Assembly (NCBI RefSeq): GCF_004337985.1
Contig: NW_021940924.1
Coordinates: 620,001-684,000 of the forward strand
Direction: 5' to 3'
DNA: 64,000 bases
Origin: Pyricularia pennisetigena
Taxonomy: Eukaryota > Ascomycota > Sordariomycetes > Magnaporthales > Pyriculariaceae
The translations under genes were made by a program, and so were the position numbers. The first letter of the stretch is position 1. Every line of letters begins with the position of its first letter. Of the stretch, positions 20,409 to 31,595 are shown piece by piece. The notes below the pieces were generated by a model, which made no database searches, was not told the origin of the DNA, and saw nothing but the letters and a program-made list of their open reading frames with translations.

Positions 20409-21994
20409 CTGCAATATAGGGGCGATTCTATTCGAAGATCTAAAGGTAAGTGTAAAGAAGAAAGGCACGCAGTGCCAATCGCGTACACGCGCCTAAGCGA
20501 GCAAATAACAAACTCACCCTGGCGCCTTGTCACGTGAGGTGGAGCTAGTCACGGTTGGCAGTCGCCCAGGCACGCCACTCCGTAACACCACTCATCATCA
20601 TAGTGCCGGCAGATGGGGCGAAACGCAGATGGGGCGAAAGATGGATGTCCCAGCTTTTTTCGTGGGACTGAGATCGAAGGGTGATTGATTGATTGCAAAC
20701 TCAGGACGGAGTTACTTCATTTACAAGTACTGGTCAGTTTTGTCTCGCTTGAACATTCTTTTTCGTTATTATTACTTTGACCCGCTTTTTGAGTGACCAG
20801 TACTTTAACGCTAAGTTCCTTGGGGCTAGTGGAGAAAACCGATTGATTTGGGCTCCAACCTGTCGCAGCTTTGGGAGCCCCTGGTACGTTACGGGGCCTA
20901 GCCGATCTGCAATGATAGGCGGGGGAAACCAGGTTCCCCTGCTGAAGTGGAAAACGGGTTTAATAACGCCTTTCTTAGACTAGGCTAGGATATTTGCACT
21001 GCGGGGTTCTGGGGCGACCGTTCTGCTAAGCGTTTGGATTGGTCAGCGGAAGCAATCGGCCCCAAGGTGCATTAACTCTGTACGCTGAGAGAGCGGATCC
21101 CTCCGGAGGTTATCCGGTTCTGGAAATAGGTCCGCCATCTCCGCACTTTCCTAGCATAAATCCCCTCGTATTGACTTGGCACTTTCTTAGAATCTGGACG
21201 TAAGCCAACCTCCCACCAGCGCCAAGGCTACCGGATGCATGCTCGCCCCCCGGTGATGCAACCCAACGCAAAATGTCGATAAGACAGCCAGGTTTTACCC
21301 GGTCAACCACATCGGTTTTCCGCCTCGTCTGCCTCAATGAGACGCGGTTCTATTAGAATCGCAGGGCTTCGGTCACACTGAAATTTACCAACAGCACAAG
21401 GGTGAACTGGCGTAAGCGGAGTTTGTAAGGCTCTACGTTTTGTCCTGGATGTTTGCCCGTTTTCGCTAGATAGCCGGATATTGACTTTGACCAATGCTTG
21501 AGACGATTGCACGGGTTTCATGGAACGAAAATTGCCGGACTACGGAATCACTGTCATACTAGTGTAGAACAAAGTCGAGAAAATTATTTCTATAAGTCGA
21601 TCTGAGAGGCTATATAACGTTCCTGGAGACTGAAGTCTTTGAGTCTTCAGGAACAGCATTCATGGCGGAGACGCCAGACATCCTGCCGAAACACACAGCC
21701 TTCCACCTCATATGGTCGCGAACCCGCAAGATCCATGAAGGACCGAGGCGATCTAGTCCAGGCTGTAGCATCATCAATGGGGTCTGACGTGAAAGGAGCT
21801 GATAGAATTTACAGAGATTTACCGACAAGGCCGTGACGAGTTCCGGGACAACAAGCTGGGCTGCAAGGAACGATCAGCAGACTTGGCGAACATTTTGCAT
21901 CCCTCGCAATTGTACTTCGGGTTCCTGGACATCTTCTTCCAGAGTTTCAAGCTAGCGCTCTACCAAGGTTACCAAGGTTGCAAGCACTTGAGTA
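20409..21994. other. Gene-poor stretch
   Basis: Contains a short tandem duplication of GCAGATGGGGCGAAA at about 20611-20640. The remainder (20.6-22.0 kb) has fragmented frames that look like eroded sequence, but I cannot assign a family. Confidence 0.35.
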
Positions 21995-22340
21995 AGCTGC
22001 AGGCGAGGACGCCGTACAGGTGGTGTGGTTACATTGGGCGTCACCATTCTAAGTTAATTCAATTTGAGAATTTTCTCAATCCTTCTCGACTACAACAAGC
22101 TGCGGGAAGCAAAGTGAACCAAGCTACATAGGTGCTAGATCATCTTGATTCATTCCACTTCAGCGTCAAGGGGCAGTGGAACACACACCCTGCCATAGCA
22201 AGGAAAGTCTCACGGGCAGAGGCTCGAGGTATGGAGGTCGGAAAGAGCCGATGTATGCGCCGTTGTACAGGTTCTCGGGGGCTCATTTTGGCGGGACACT
22301 CAGTGTAATTTCAAAAAGGCCAACAAAGCCAAGCTCAGTC
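21995..22340 (+). repeat. Dispersed repeat R1, copy at 22 kb
   Basis: About 345 bp matching the reverse complement of 47530-47870 at roughly 80-85% by eye. Shared landmarks are CTGCAGGCGAGGACGCC, CTAGATCATCTTGATTCATT and CGGAAAGAGCCGATGTATG. It ends just before the gene at 22412, so it forms part of that gene's upstream region. Confidence 0.8.
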
Positions 22341-22411
22341 AAACTTTAAAATGCTCCAGTCGAGATTGCACCTGATTTGTTCCCGTTTTTCTTTCTGGCA
22401 ACTCGCCCAGC

Positions 22412-23677
22412 ATGCTACCAAATACACAGCTTCAATCTGTTGCGGCTTTTACGCCGCAGCCTTCCTCCATGACTATCGTTCTCGGGTCCAGGATCAAACC
22501 GTGGCTTGCAGAATCATTGAGACGCATCAGACCCAATGAACCGCTCAATAGCGTTGCTGAGCATCAAACATGTCTTAGCAAAGTTTTATCATCGCCAAAC
22601 ACCATCTGGATCCTGGCATCCCTGATGCGAGAAGGCCCAAAAGACTCGGATCCCGGGTTTTATCTTGTCAATATCGAGGCAAATGTTGTTCTTGTCGATC
22701 TCCCATGCGATGGAGTTATATTCAAGCTGACTTCGAACACAACAGACGCCCTGATCGAGTACTATCAGGACGTCTATTGTGTTGACGCCGAGGAGAAAGA
22801 ACAGCACAAGAGCCTACGCAAGGATTTTATCGAAGCTATCAACCGTTACACTTTCCGTATGCCTGCTGCTGTACTTGATGGGCTGGAAAAGGATGGTGCT
22901 AGCGAGCCACTTTGTGGGCAAAGCCAAAATGTCAAAACCAAGATTTTGAATCTTATGGAACGCCTGTCACCCTCGCCCTCTAAAGAGGTCGAGCCCATTT
23001 TGGAGTCGCCCTCGCTGTCCACAGCCGCGTCTTCCGCTGATTCATATTCAAAGCCTCCCATCTACAAGGGGGTTGGCTGGCCACCTGATTTGGATCCAAC
23101 TCAAGCCCTCTCCCGATCCCAATTCAACTGGGACCCTTTTTCGATATCCTTCTACGGAATCCCACCAATCTCCGCCTTCCCACCAATACCAAGTCAGCCG
23201 GCTTCTGCCGCTTCTAACTTCGGTCATATTCCAACTGCCCCGAAATACGAATCGGCTCCAGATTCGACGCATCTGGATCAGACGCCAAGAGGAGTACGCG
23301 AATCTCCTCATTATTCTCGTCTATCTGCAGCTCCGACATGCAATCCGGGAGGCCAAGCTTGGCTAGAAGATCGTTTTGCTGAGGCTACTGGCCATGATGG
23401 TTCCGTCAGAGACAGATTTGCTGGAGATCATCACATATCCGGTCGCCAATCGGGCATGTCCGTTCATAGTCATAGCGGGAGCTTCAGCAGCCATAATAGC
23501 AACGGCGTTGACGGCTTCTCCGGTGGAGGGATTTCTGGAGCCATCGGGAATCAGAGGACCTCGGTGTACGGAGACCAGGCACTCAGCCTGCAGTCAGTTA
23601 TGCCATCGAGGCAGAGCGAAGGCCGCACGTCGCGTGAACTGGTGTACAAGAGACACCGACGCCCGCCTGAGATGTGA
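22412..23677 (+). CDS. Uncharacterised 421-aa protein, disordered Ser/Pro-rich C-terminal half
   Basis: Single exon of 421 aa; ATG at 22412, with an alternative start at 22469 (MTIVLGSRIKPW). Residues about 20-165 look folded (WILASLMREGPKDSDPGFYL, VVLVDLPCDGVIFKLTSNTT). The rest is rich in Ser, Pro, Gly and His (SVHSHSGSFSSHNSNG) and ends in a basic tail. No known domain recognised. The long clean frame beside decayed repeats suggests it is maintained. The upstream 70-400 bp is dispersed repeat R1, so its promoter may be repeat-derived. Confidence 0.6.
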   Translation: MLPNTQLQSVAAFTPQPSSMTIVLGSRIKPWLAESLRRIRPNEPLNSVAEHQTCLSKVLSSPNTIWILASLMREGPKDSDPGFYLVNIEANVVLVDLPCDGVIFKLTSNTTDALIEYYQDVYCVDAEEKEQHKSLRKDFIEAINRYTFRMPAAVLDGLEKDGASEPLCGQSQNVKTKILNLMERLSPSPSKEVEPILESPSLSTAASSADSYSKPPIYKGVGWPPDLDPTQALSRSQFNWDPFSISFYGIPPISAFPPIPSQPASAASNFGHIPTAPKYESAPDSTHLDQTPRGVRESPHYSRLSAAPTCNPGGQAWLEDRFAEATGHDGSVRDRFAGDHHISGRQSGMSVHSHSGSFSSHNSNGVDGFSGGGISGAIGNQRTSVYGDQALSLQSVMPSRQSEGRTSRELVYKRHRRPPEM

Positions 23678-23719
23678 GGTGGATCGGATTGCTTGGGTTA
23701 CTTGCCCACTCGCGCACCT

Positions 23720-23772
23720 GCGCCGCAAAAAGCCTCGCACCGCGAATGTTCGCGTTAGGCGTCCGCTCAAGA
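23720..23772 (+). repeat. Coding-like repeat, RRKKPR motif, copy 1
   Basis: Matches 47336-47390 in direct orientation. Translated, both read RRKKPRxAxVRxRRPL, and many of the differences fall at third codon positions, so this looks like a remnant of a basic coding segment rather than random repeat. Confidence 0.55.
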
Positions 23773-23867
23773 TCTTACCCAGGTGTATTGGCCATGTTTA
23801 CAAGCAACATCCTGCGTTTGGAAATCGTACCGGGATTATAGAATTAGCTAATTGACAATGTTACCTA

Positions 23868-23930
23868 ATTCTGCTTTCAACCACCTTGATGATGAAAACG
23901 ATGATTCGTAAAGATTCAAAGAGAAGTCTA
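23868..23930 (+). repeat. Short dispersed repeat, copy 1
   Basis: About 55 bp (TTCAACCACCTTGATGATGA and on) closely matching 60672-60735 in direct orientation. No coding content assigned. Confidence 0.6.
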
Positions 23931-23978
23931 TCCAGGTTTATGTTTCCGGTGTCTGTATTGGCCTTACCAAGATTTTTT

Positions 23979-24365
23979 TGGCTTGAGTTATATGGCCTAA
24001 ACACTTCGAATAAATGGCATCAAAGCGGATACCTCACAGTACGAATTATTTTCCAGTACAAATAACAATCAACTTTATTAAAATCTAAAGCCACAACCTG
24101 TATTAAAGCCACACAAACCCAGTTAGAAAAACACGTGATCCCCCCACCCCCAATCCAACACGTGGAACGACAAACAAAGCCCAAAGCGAAAAGCGAAAAA
24201 TTTTCGACTCGCAGGCAGTTTGTCGATTTGTCGTTACCACCACCACCATTTTGTGGCTGAAATTTTGTAATAAATAATGCTTTGTACCGATCAACGCAAA
24301 ACACTGTGGAAGGCTCCGCTTTGAGGCCATTTATTCGAAGTGTTTAGGCCATATAACTCAAGCCA
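23979..24365. mobile_element. MITE with about 51-bp terminal inverted repeats
   Basis: 387 bp bounded by TIRs starting TGGCTTGAGTTATATGGCCT. The left arm 23979-24029 and the right arm 24315-24365 match over 51 bp with one mismatch. T-runs flank both ends (at least six T), a possible TTTTTT target duplication. It has no coding capacity. It has inserted into the 3' end of the ATPase pseudogene on the minus strand and supplies its final ATG-GCT-TGA codons. The superfamily is uncertain. Confidence 0.85.
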
Positions 24366-26215
24366 TTTTTTTCGGTTGGCAACGCTGTCCCCATGGTGGG
24401 GCAAACACCAGCGCCTCACCCACACGCAGTTTGACTATGTGCGAAAAAAACTCGGCAGGTGGGTCGATATGAGCCGGGCCACTAGAAGCGCCGCGAAGCC
24501 TGATAGGAACAATGCCGTCGCCATCGTCCTCCCCGCCGCCGCAGCCGCCGGAAAACGTCTTTTCATGGATCAGTGATGACGAGCTAACACCCGCCAGGTG
24601 CTGCTTAAGCACCCGCAGCCACGCGGGGGACGTAAAGCGGTGCACTATTGTTACAGAGCACAGGTCCAGCAGGTTAGGCGAGATATTGGGTTCCTGCGTC
24701 GAGATAAATATCCTGCAAGCCTGGTGGCGTTTGCAGCAGGCTTTCGGTCAGGTTGCGTGAGTCTGGCGATTCGGCGCCCTCGGTGCCGCCGCTCATGAAT
24801 TTGTGGGCCTCGTCCAGGGCCACAACACGGCCGATTTTGCTTTCCTGCTCTAGGAAGAGGCTAAGGCAAATGTTGAAAAGTGAGCAGGCGGTTTGCGCCT
24901 CCACGCAGGGGCATGATAGGTCGACGATCGTCAACTTGCCAGCCTTGTTTTTCGAAATTGTGAGTAAGTGTTTCGGCCGTATGCCGATGGACAAAGAAAG
25001 TTTAATGAGCGTACCTCTGGTGTCCAATCCGTTCCTTGCTCGTTTTCCCGAGCCTTTATTCTTTTGACAGGAGTACCACTTTTTTTGTGGCCGAGTTAAA
25101 CGCATAAACCTGCTTGCCAACCATAAAGCTCTCGAGAGTGTCGAGACGTTGCTTCAGCGGCGCGAGCTGGGTCTCGGTCATGCATTCCTTCTCGAGGCAC
25201 CTTTTGAATTTTGCATACTGGAAGGGGGGAATGCATTCATCTGCGGTGTCGGACTGCTCCTGCTGCTCAATTCTCAAATCCCGCAGAATGCGCAGGATGA
25301 CATGTAAATATAGTGGAATTCCCTTCGAATTGTTTACCGCCATCAATGACATCATACGTGTTGTATTGAGGTCGCGTTCGTTAAGTCGTAGAGGCTCAAC
25401 TGCCACGTTTGGGATTTTCGAATACACCCTCTATTGAAACGCTAATCAGCTCTGACGGCTCGCCTGTCCAAAGTTTATATGATATGTTGGCCCACCTGGA
25501 TCGTTCTAATGTTCGTAGGTGCACAAAGAATCCTGACTTTGACTTGCCGGTTGGATGCTAGATAGGCGGCCTCACAAGGCTCGCCTGCATTATTCGACAG
25601 GAAAGTATCATAATGGAAAAGGATTCCGGTGAGCGGCCGTGGCAAGACATTCGCGCACGACTGTATCAGGCAATTTTCGAGCAGGCAAGAGAGAGTGTGG
25701 CTCTTTCCGGACCCTTGACTACCACATATAAAGACGCTCGATGGTGCCGCAATGTTATAGAAAATGCGTGGGTCAGCAGGCGCCTCGGGCCCCCGGCCAT
25801 CAGAGATAATACCTCCGAGCAGGCCATACTGTGTAAATGGAACCGACGCTGGCCCAGCCAGATCGGCCGCCCGTTTGCGCACATGCTCGGTGAGCAGAGG
25901 CACGACTTTAATCTCCGCTATCTCGTTGACCGCCGGGCTGGGTTGAAGAAGTTTCATCTGATCTGCCACTCCCGCTTCACTGTCCGCAGACGCGTTTTTG
26001 CTTTCGGTGGGTATTCGAGTGCGTACATTTTGGGACCGGGGTTTATGAACCCTTGATTGTTTCAGATGTTGCTCAAGAGCGTCGTTATCGTTGAAAGTCC
26101 GGCTACAAATCTGGCAGTTAGGCAACTGAATAGGTTTATGCGAATCTCGAATGTGCTGCTGCAGAGCGTCGTCAGTGCGGAAGTTCCGATCACACTGACT
26201 ACATTTGACAGTCAT
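24358..26215 (-). pseudogene. C2H2-finger / HerA-like P-loop ATPase, broken by two frameshifts
   Basis: Starts at ATG 26215 with two C2H2 fingers (KCSQCDRNF...HIRDSH; NCQICSRTF...H), then a Walker A motif (FICGSQGSGKSHTLS). A 65-bp intron (25431-25495, GTGGGC donor) leads to PNVAVEPLRLNERDLN. Walker B is RVVALDEAHKFM. Two breaks are visible: a one-base loss in an A/T run at 25080-25086, which shifts between KK and SGTPVK; and a small deletion near 24726-24733 where the expected LQR segment is missing before ISTQEPNISPNLLDLCS. The tail HRFTSPAWLRVLKQHL...GEALVFAPP is then cut by the MITE at 24365. These signatures fit a fungal family of C2H2 plus HerA/FtsK-like ATPases, from memory. If the first break is a sequencing error, the second and the MITE still disable it. 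Confidence 0.75.
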
Positions 26216-26384
26216 GTTGACGGACCAGGAAAAAAGGAGGACCAATTTCGGTGCTACTTGTTTAAGCTGCTTGCCTGTGTAAAGTTGTTTCGGACTATGG
26301 TAAGATGCGAAACATAAAATGTAGGCGGCGTTGGACGCTTTGGTGTAACTTACCGGCATCTCATCAACAACAGATTATGGTCGG

Positions 26385-26510
26385 TCAATCTCCATTTCAT
26401 TACGCCACGCATCACCATGTGACGTCGGACTCCGCATAGATAGTGTGCCCGGTGATGGAGGGCCTCCTGCATCGTGATGGACGCTGTTTGACTGGGGTAG
26501 GTATGAGTGG
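26385..26510 (+). repeat. Dispersed repeat R2, copy 1
   Basis: Matches the reverse complement of 34130-34320. The shared core reads GGAGGGCCTCCTGCATCGTG followed by ATGG; flanking similarity is about 70% by eye. Confidence 0.6.
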
Positions 26511-27377
26511 CCCAGAATGGCTCGGTTTATCTGAAGGGGTATATTGACGTACTGTGAGCACCTGAAGAATCGCATAAGCAAATCCAGTACGGCCAACTGT
26601 CCTCAACATCCCGCGAAGTGTGAGTTTTGTGCCGTACAAAATTCTGGGTGAAGGTCCTCTTGCATTCCGAATGCTAGTGTATAGTTAGATCACCCACTGC
26701 CAAGATTGGTTAAATTTAGTTAATACGAGGGTAGTGGGCCTCCCGCATGGCATTTGTCGTGCATTGGCGGCCAATCACATGCTCACAAAATAGCTGGCAG
26801 TGAAAGATCGTTCACAAATAGCCACTTTAGGTCGTTCATTTGGCTACCAGGTTCAAAAGGTACCAGGTTCAAAAGGAACCTTACAACAGTGTTCTTGATC
26901 TAAATGGTTGGGAAACAAAAATCCTCCGATGAACATGATCCGTGCGTCCATGCTGAAAATTTTATGCATGAGGAAATTTCTATTTACTAGCCACCATTCT
27001 GCAGGCTTGCTAGCCAAGCAACTTGGTATCATTTGGATTTCAGCAGCTACTCTAGTCGGCAATGCAACTTATCCCCAAGGCTTGTCTCTGGCCGATTAGC
27101 TCTTATATTGCCCAAAATCAGCCAAAAAATTCTGCGGTGAAACACGATGTTTGTACTCGGGCCGTCACAGAAGGATTGCGTTATCGATGTGACATACAGT
27201 TAGGAGCAAAACCATCTTTCGCGTCAACACATTAATTTTCTACATCTGCCCCATCATAGAGTGCCAATCCATACAGCACTAAAAACAGTAGCCGTATAAT
27301 GGAGCCATGCAGGTCGATGTGATGCACGGAGATGAGTAGGTTGTGAGAATTTTCCGAATTGGTGCGTTCATGATTGG

Positions 27378-27503
27378 GTGCAAAACGCATCAGAAACGGA
27401 ACTGGCTAAAGGTACAAGAATCTTTTACTCAATCACGTGTACGAGTGGGAACACGTCCCAAAACGGTAAAGCTACCGAGATTACACGCCCCAATGCAACA
27501 GCA
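27378..27503 (+). repeat. Dispersed repeat R3, copy 1
   Basis: About 125 bp matching 33829-33953 directly at roughly 84% by eye (GTGCAAAACGCA, AAACGGTAAAG and ACACGCCCCA are shared). Function unknown. Confidence 0.75.
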
Positions 27504-28091
27504 CAAAGGCATCGCCCTTGTGGGTTGGTCAGGGGGTCGGGGTTTGGTGATCTCAGGGATTGAATGTCAAAACAAGAACTTGAATCAACAGGACAACTAC
27601 CTGCACGAACACTCCTTGCAGCAAGGACCTCTAGCCAGCAAATATTCCATGTCACGAGGCAAGCCAAATGGTAAGGCCCAACCGCATTTCAATTATTTTT
27701 GGCCGGGTCACATTTTTCCAATTATGCAGGAGGCCCTCCACTTTCGCGGCTTGGAACAAGAGCGCAACCCAATTGGCGGGTCTGGGGCGGCAAATTGCGG
27801 GGTCCAGTGTTACAAGGTCTCTTGGCCCCAATTATAAGATTGTTTTCCAGATGTGACGGTTAGACCTTCGAGAGCCAACCAAGCATACGACCGCATCACG
27901 TTTAGCAGCACCAAATAAGATGAGAAGTCATCCAGGCACTTGGCCCTAGCTTCGTTGTACTTCAAAGGGTTGCTACTAATGAAAAGAATGGAAGGCATAT
28001 CGAAGAAAAGGCCAGTCCAACTTTATCGTGGACAACCAACCCAGTGGGATTTTTGTCAGCTAACATAGTCCAGCGCCGCAACATCCAATCA

Positions 28092-28918
28092 GTTTCGCAT
28101 CATCGGTTCGGAAACACGAGAATTTACTGTAAACTCTTACCTTGTTGCCGAACAGTCTGCTTTTCTGAGGACTATGGTGCATGGGGAGTTTAAGGAAGCA
28201 AAGGATGGCTTTGTCACCTGGGACGATATCGACGAGAACCTTCTTGAGCTTTTGGGATTACGTCTACACTAGAACCGGTGGTTGGAGCGGAGGAAGATGT
28301 TGACGATAGCTCTATCGAACATGACGGTATTACAGAAGCAAATGATCCCAGTGACCACTCGATCCAAGCCTCACCCGCTGAGGAGCATGGCCTTGGGCTT
28401 CAAGCTAAGGGAGTTGCAATTGCGGAACCCGAAGCGCCTTCGGCGTCAACCTGGGGACACACGCCAGAGAAGAAGGCTAAGAGAAAAAGGATACCAAAGC
28501 GGGACATGCTATGGAATGGTTTTCAGAAGTCCTGGCCTATAGACATGTCTATATACTCTGAGGATGGGCCACGCAGTATTAGTCGGCCAACAAATGATCG
28601 AAATATATCTATCCATCACTCTCGGGTCTACGTTCTGGGAGACCGCTACGACATCACGCGACTAGTGTATCTTTCTTTCAACAAACTTCACCACACTCTC
28701 GTAGATTACGACTTATCCGAACACAACATTGATGGCATCGTGAAATTATTGCGATTCTGCTATGCAGAAGCGGTGCCGGAGAAGCTAAGGCAGCTGGTGG
28801 TGCACTATGCGTCCTGCAATGCTGATGCTGTGGAAGAGTGAAAAGTTCCAGGAGCTTCTCGAGGATTACGGCAATCTGGGAAGAGCTTTTGTAGGTTCTC
28901 TGTTGCTTAGACTGAATT
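28092..28918 (+). pseudogene. BTB/POZ-domain protein relic
   Basis: Pieces in different frames read in order as a fungal BTB protein: FRIIGSETREFTVNSYLVAE, QSAFLRTMVHGEFKEAKDG, WDDIDENLLE, then FWDYVYT, PVVGAEEDVDDSS, a long middle open from 28278 to 28841, and the tail LWKSEKFQELLEDYGNLG in yet another frame. At least three frame changes without splice signals (near 28246, 28273 and 28830) make it a pseudogene. BTB proteins usually recruit substrates to Cullin-3 ligases. The middle frame of 187 aa alone is not a complete domain. Confidence 0.7.
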
Positions 28919-31109
28919 GAATTTCGAGTTTTTCATCGCTTATTTTAACCCGAACGCTATGTTATCGAATTGTCACTATCGTTCGCTAGTTCACCAGTAT
29001 GGCCCTACCGTTGTGCCACGAACAGTCCGAGTCGATAATTGGCCGGGTGGGTCCCGTGCACGGAAGAAACACGATCGAACTGATTGAGGATCCGGAGGCA
29101 TAGCTTTGTGGCGCGTCGGTGGTGATGCGTCGTAGGTTGAATCGCTAATCGATAAGCCCTCGGCTGTGCAAGTTGGCCAACTGGCTCATGATCCGCCGTC
29201 TTATAACTCTGCCCTTACCCTCTTCGTGCTGCGGTAAATTCTAGAGGCAGAATCATGTCTAGAAAAGTTGCCGAGATAAGCGGCCAGAGGCACTCGAAAG
29301 GCTACACTTAAGCAGTCTATCTAAGCAGGTACAACTAGAAAGGGGAGTATCGACAGAAGATGATGTAACTCCGTTGCTTTGTGGGGTCCATGATGGGTCG
29401 ATCGCAAGGCAAACGTCGACCATCTTGCCGCTGGCGTAGGTTGGAGGCAACAAATCCCTATTCACAATTCTCGCCGATGTACTTTGAACGGCGGATACCA
29501 AATGTTATTGTCAATTTAAAGCTCCTCAAAAGGGCAGAATGGAAGCAGGCAACATTGACCAAGGCACCAGAACCAGTTGTTCATCACCCGGTATCGCTAA
29601 GTTAAGCAGATGGAAAACAACCCCCGTGGTCCAGGCTGCTTCGTCATAAGACAGACGCTTCGGCATATTTATCAGCCCTTTTTGGATTTTGCAGACATCT
29701 TTAAAGAACGGGAACTCGGTTTTTTTCTAAATTGCACGGAAGGAAATGCCAATTTGCGATGCTGTCCTTTGTACAGGGAATCTCCTTACGCCGGGACCAA
29801 AAGCTGATGCGCCTTCCTTTGTTGGCCTGTGTAAGATCGCGGAGTGTAATCTTTGAAGCCTCTGGGAGGTTATTAGGCTTCCTTGTGGAAAAAGACCTGT
29901 TGCGCAAGGATAACCTCTGCATGGTTTCTACCTCCCTCCTTTTTTTGGACGGAGACGCGCAATTGCGTTGGCTCGTTTTTGAGGATACTGAGGGCAGCGA
30001 TCCTCCTGCCTGATATAATTTTGGAACCCGTAAAGTCTTAGGATCTTCGTTAATATGCGTGGCGGTGCGTTTTGCTGGCGCATCCATCGTGCCAATGGAG
30101 CTGGTGCTGTTTGGCGGGGGAGTGCGGAAACCCTAAGTGCGTTCGCGTTTGCGGATCTGAGGCGGCGGGGGAATGTCGTGCTGGACAGAGAACCAAGCAA
30201 AAATTCACGACCTTTTATATTGAGTGAGAAGGACGGAATGGTTCAAAGGTTTCGGTAACCGATGCATGGGCTCATTACGCTTTTTCGTGTAGTGCGGTAT
30301 GATGTTGGAATTGACGATTAATGCCGAATGAGTAGGCGAATTAAGTGGTGTTGACCCATCTTTTGGGTGGTTGCTCCAGTTGCATATGGCCCGTGCGCTG
30401 GATGAAGCAGAGGTTTTAATCCAGCACAAATTCATGGCCCTTCATCGTTCGGAACAACAATCCTGCAAATAGTGACATGCTGCAGCAAGTACTTCAAAAC
30501 TAGCTGCTGACGCTGCCGCTCAACCTGGATCGAAGCCATTGTGCACTTGTTTTTGGAAGCGAAGGCGAAGATAAATTTAAAAGACAGCGACAGCTGAATA
30601 CCGCTATAGTGCAGCAGATCGAGAAAAGTGAACCCACTAGAGCAGCTAAGCATGTCCAAGATTTGCTTTTGCAGGCCAGATCGCCACTTTTGGTCACGCA
30701 ACGAACGCCTGGAGAAGCCAATTGCACACCAATTTTTGGGGCAACTATCAATATTTACGTATACAAAATGATTGCAACACATTAATTGGAGCAAACTGGA
30801 TGTAAAATATACGTGTTGGGTTGTGTTAAGTGGCAGGAACATTAAAGCAACAACTGCTGACAGGTATTCCTTCCTGATCGTCTGGATGTGCACAAGTAGC
30901 AGGCGCTAGAAATTATGCTCATCTATTAAATCAACAAGAGGAGATAGATCCCAGTCAAAGAAAAGCTTTCAAAGGCTGATCGAGAGAATGGTCATTGATA
31001 AGGGGGAGTGAGTATTGCACCACCATTAAGATGCTGGGCGCCGCGCCCCGTCAGTCACGCCACTAGCAGGCACCGCCGCACCAAGCCTGGGTCGTGCCCA
31101 GGGTCCACG
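28919..31109. other. 2.2 kb without a supported gene
   Basis: Frames of up to 153 codons occur on both strands but overlap each other, lack domains and lack consistent splice signals. I see no transposon ends. Confidence 0.4.
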
Positions 31110-31595
31110 AACCCCAGATTAGTCCGCAAATTCCTCCTCAGTTAGCAGGACCGCATCCAACATCCTGCCCATGTGTGTCTTCTCGATTCCCTTGCTGTCT
31201 CGGCGCACCTTGTTCAAAAATGCCTTTAAAATTCCAACGGGGCTATGCCGAAAGGTACATCCAGTCTCGGCATCAGTGGTCCTAAACATTGGCTTCAACG
31301 CCGTCCCCATCCTGCTGCTTCTCGTCACCATCGCCACCGCGGCCCCTCCAGTCCATGCCGAGCATGTCGCACACGGCCATATACTCTGTAAAGGACGCAA
31401 AACACAACTGCCCAGAGAAGAGGGCCAGCTGCAGTATTAACCGGAGAGGCACGGCCCAGCCGTTTGGCAGGGTCGGGGTCGTGTAAAGACGGTGCCCATC
31501 GAGCGCCTTAAACCCAGCAGCAACCGTGGTGCGTAAAGGTGAAGCATGACGCGCTTGTGTGTCTTGATTTCTCCGACCAAGTTCTGTGCCTCAAA
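31110..31595 (-). pseudogene. Fragment of a large conserved fungal protein (possibly DUF3638/DUF3645 type)
   Basis: On the minus strand, consecutive frames read EAQNLVGEIKTHKRVMLHLY, then TTVAAGFKALDGHRLYTTPT and QLALFSGQLCFASFTEYMAV, and in a third frame FRHSPVGILKAFLNKVRRDS followed by KGIEKTHMGRMLDAVLL. These recall the C-terminal part of very large fungal DUF3638/DUF3645 ubiquitinyl-hydrolase-like proteins as I remember them; I could not check. Frame changes near 31530 and 31290 and the absence of the rest show that it is a relic. Confidence 0.4.

Larger units (their letters stand above)
26216..28091. other. Repeat-rich, gene-free stretch
   Basis: Contains the repeats at 26385-26510 and 27378-27503 and several copies of a GGAGGxCCTCC palindrome. 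ORFs here are fragmentary. A CTAAC branch point and an ATAG acceptor at about 28059-28068 mark the upstream edge of the BTB relic. Confidence 0.5.

Noticed and set aside
25077..25086. Intron starting GTGGTA to explain the ATPase frame change
   Set aside because: It would delete the family-like GTDWTPE segment and lacks a branch point; a one-base indel explains the sequence better.
29585..29610. 5S rRNA-like string (GGTATCGCTAAGTTAAGCAG)
   Set aside because: Resembles the generic eukaryotic 5S box by chance, but flanking sequence does not fit fungal 5S and no 120-nt fold is apparent.
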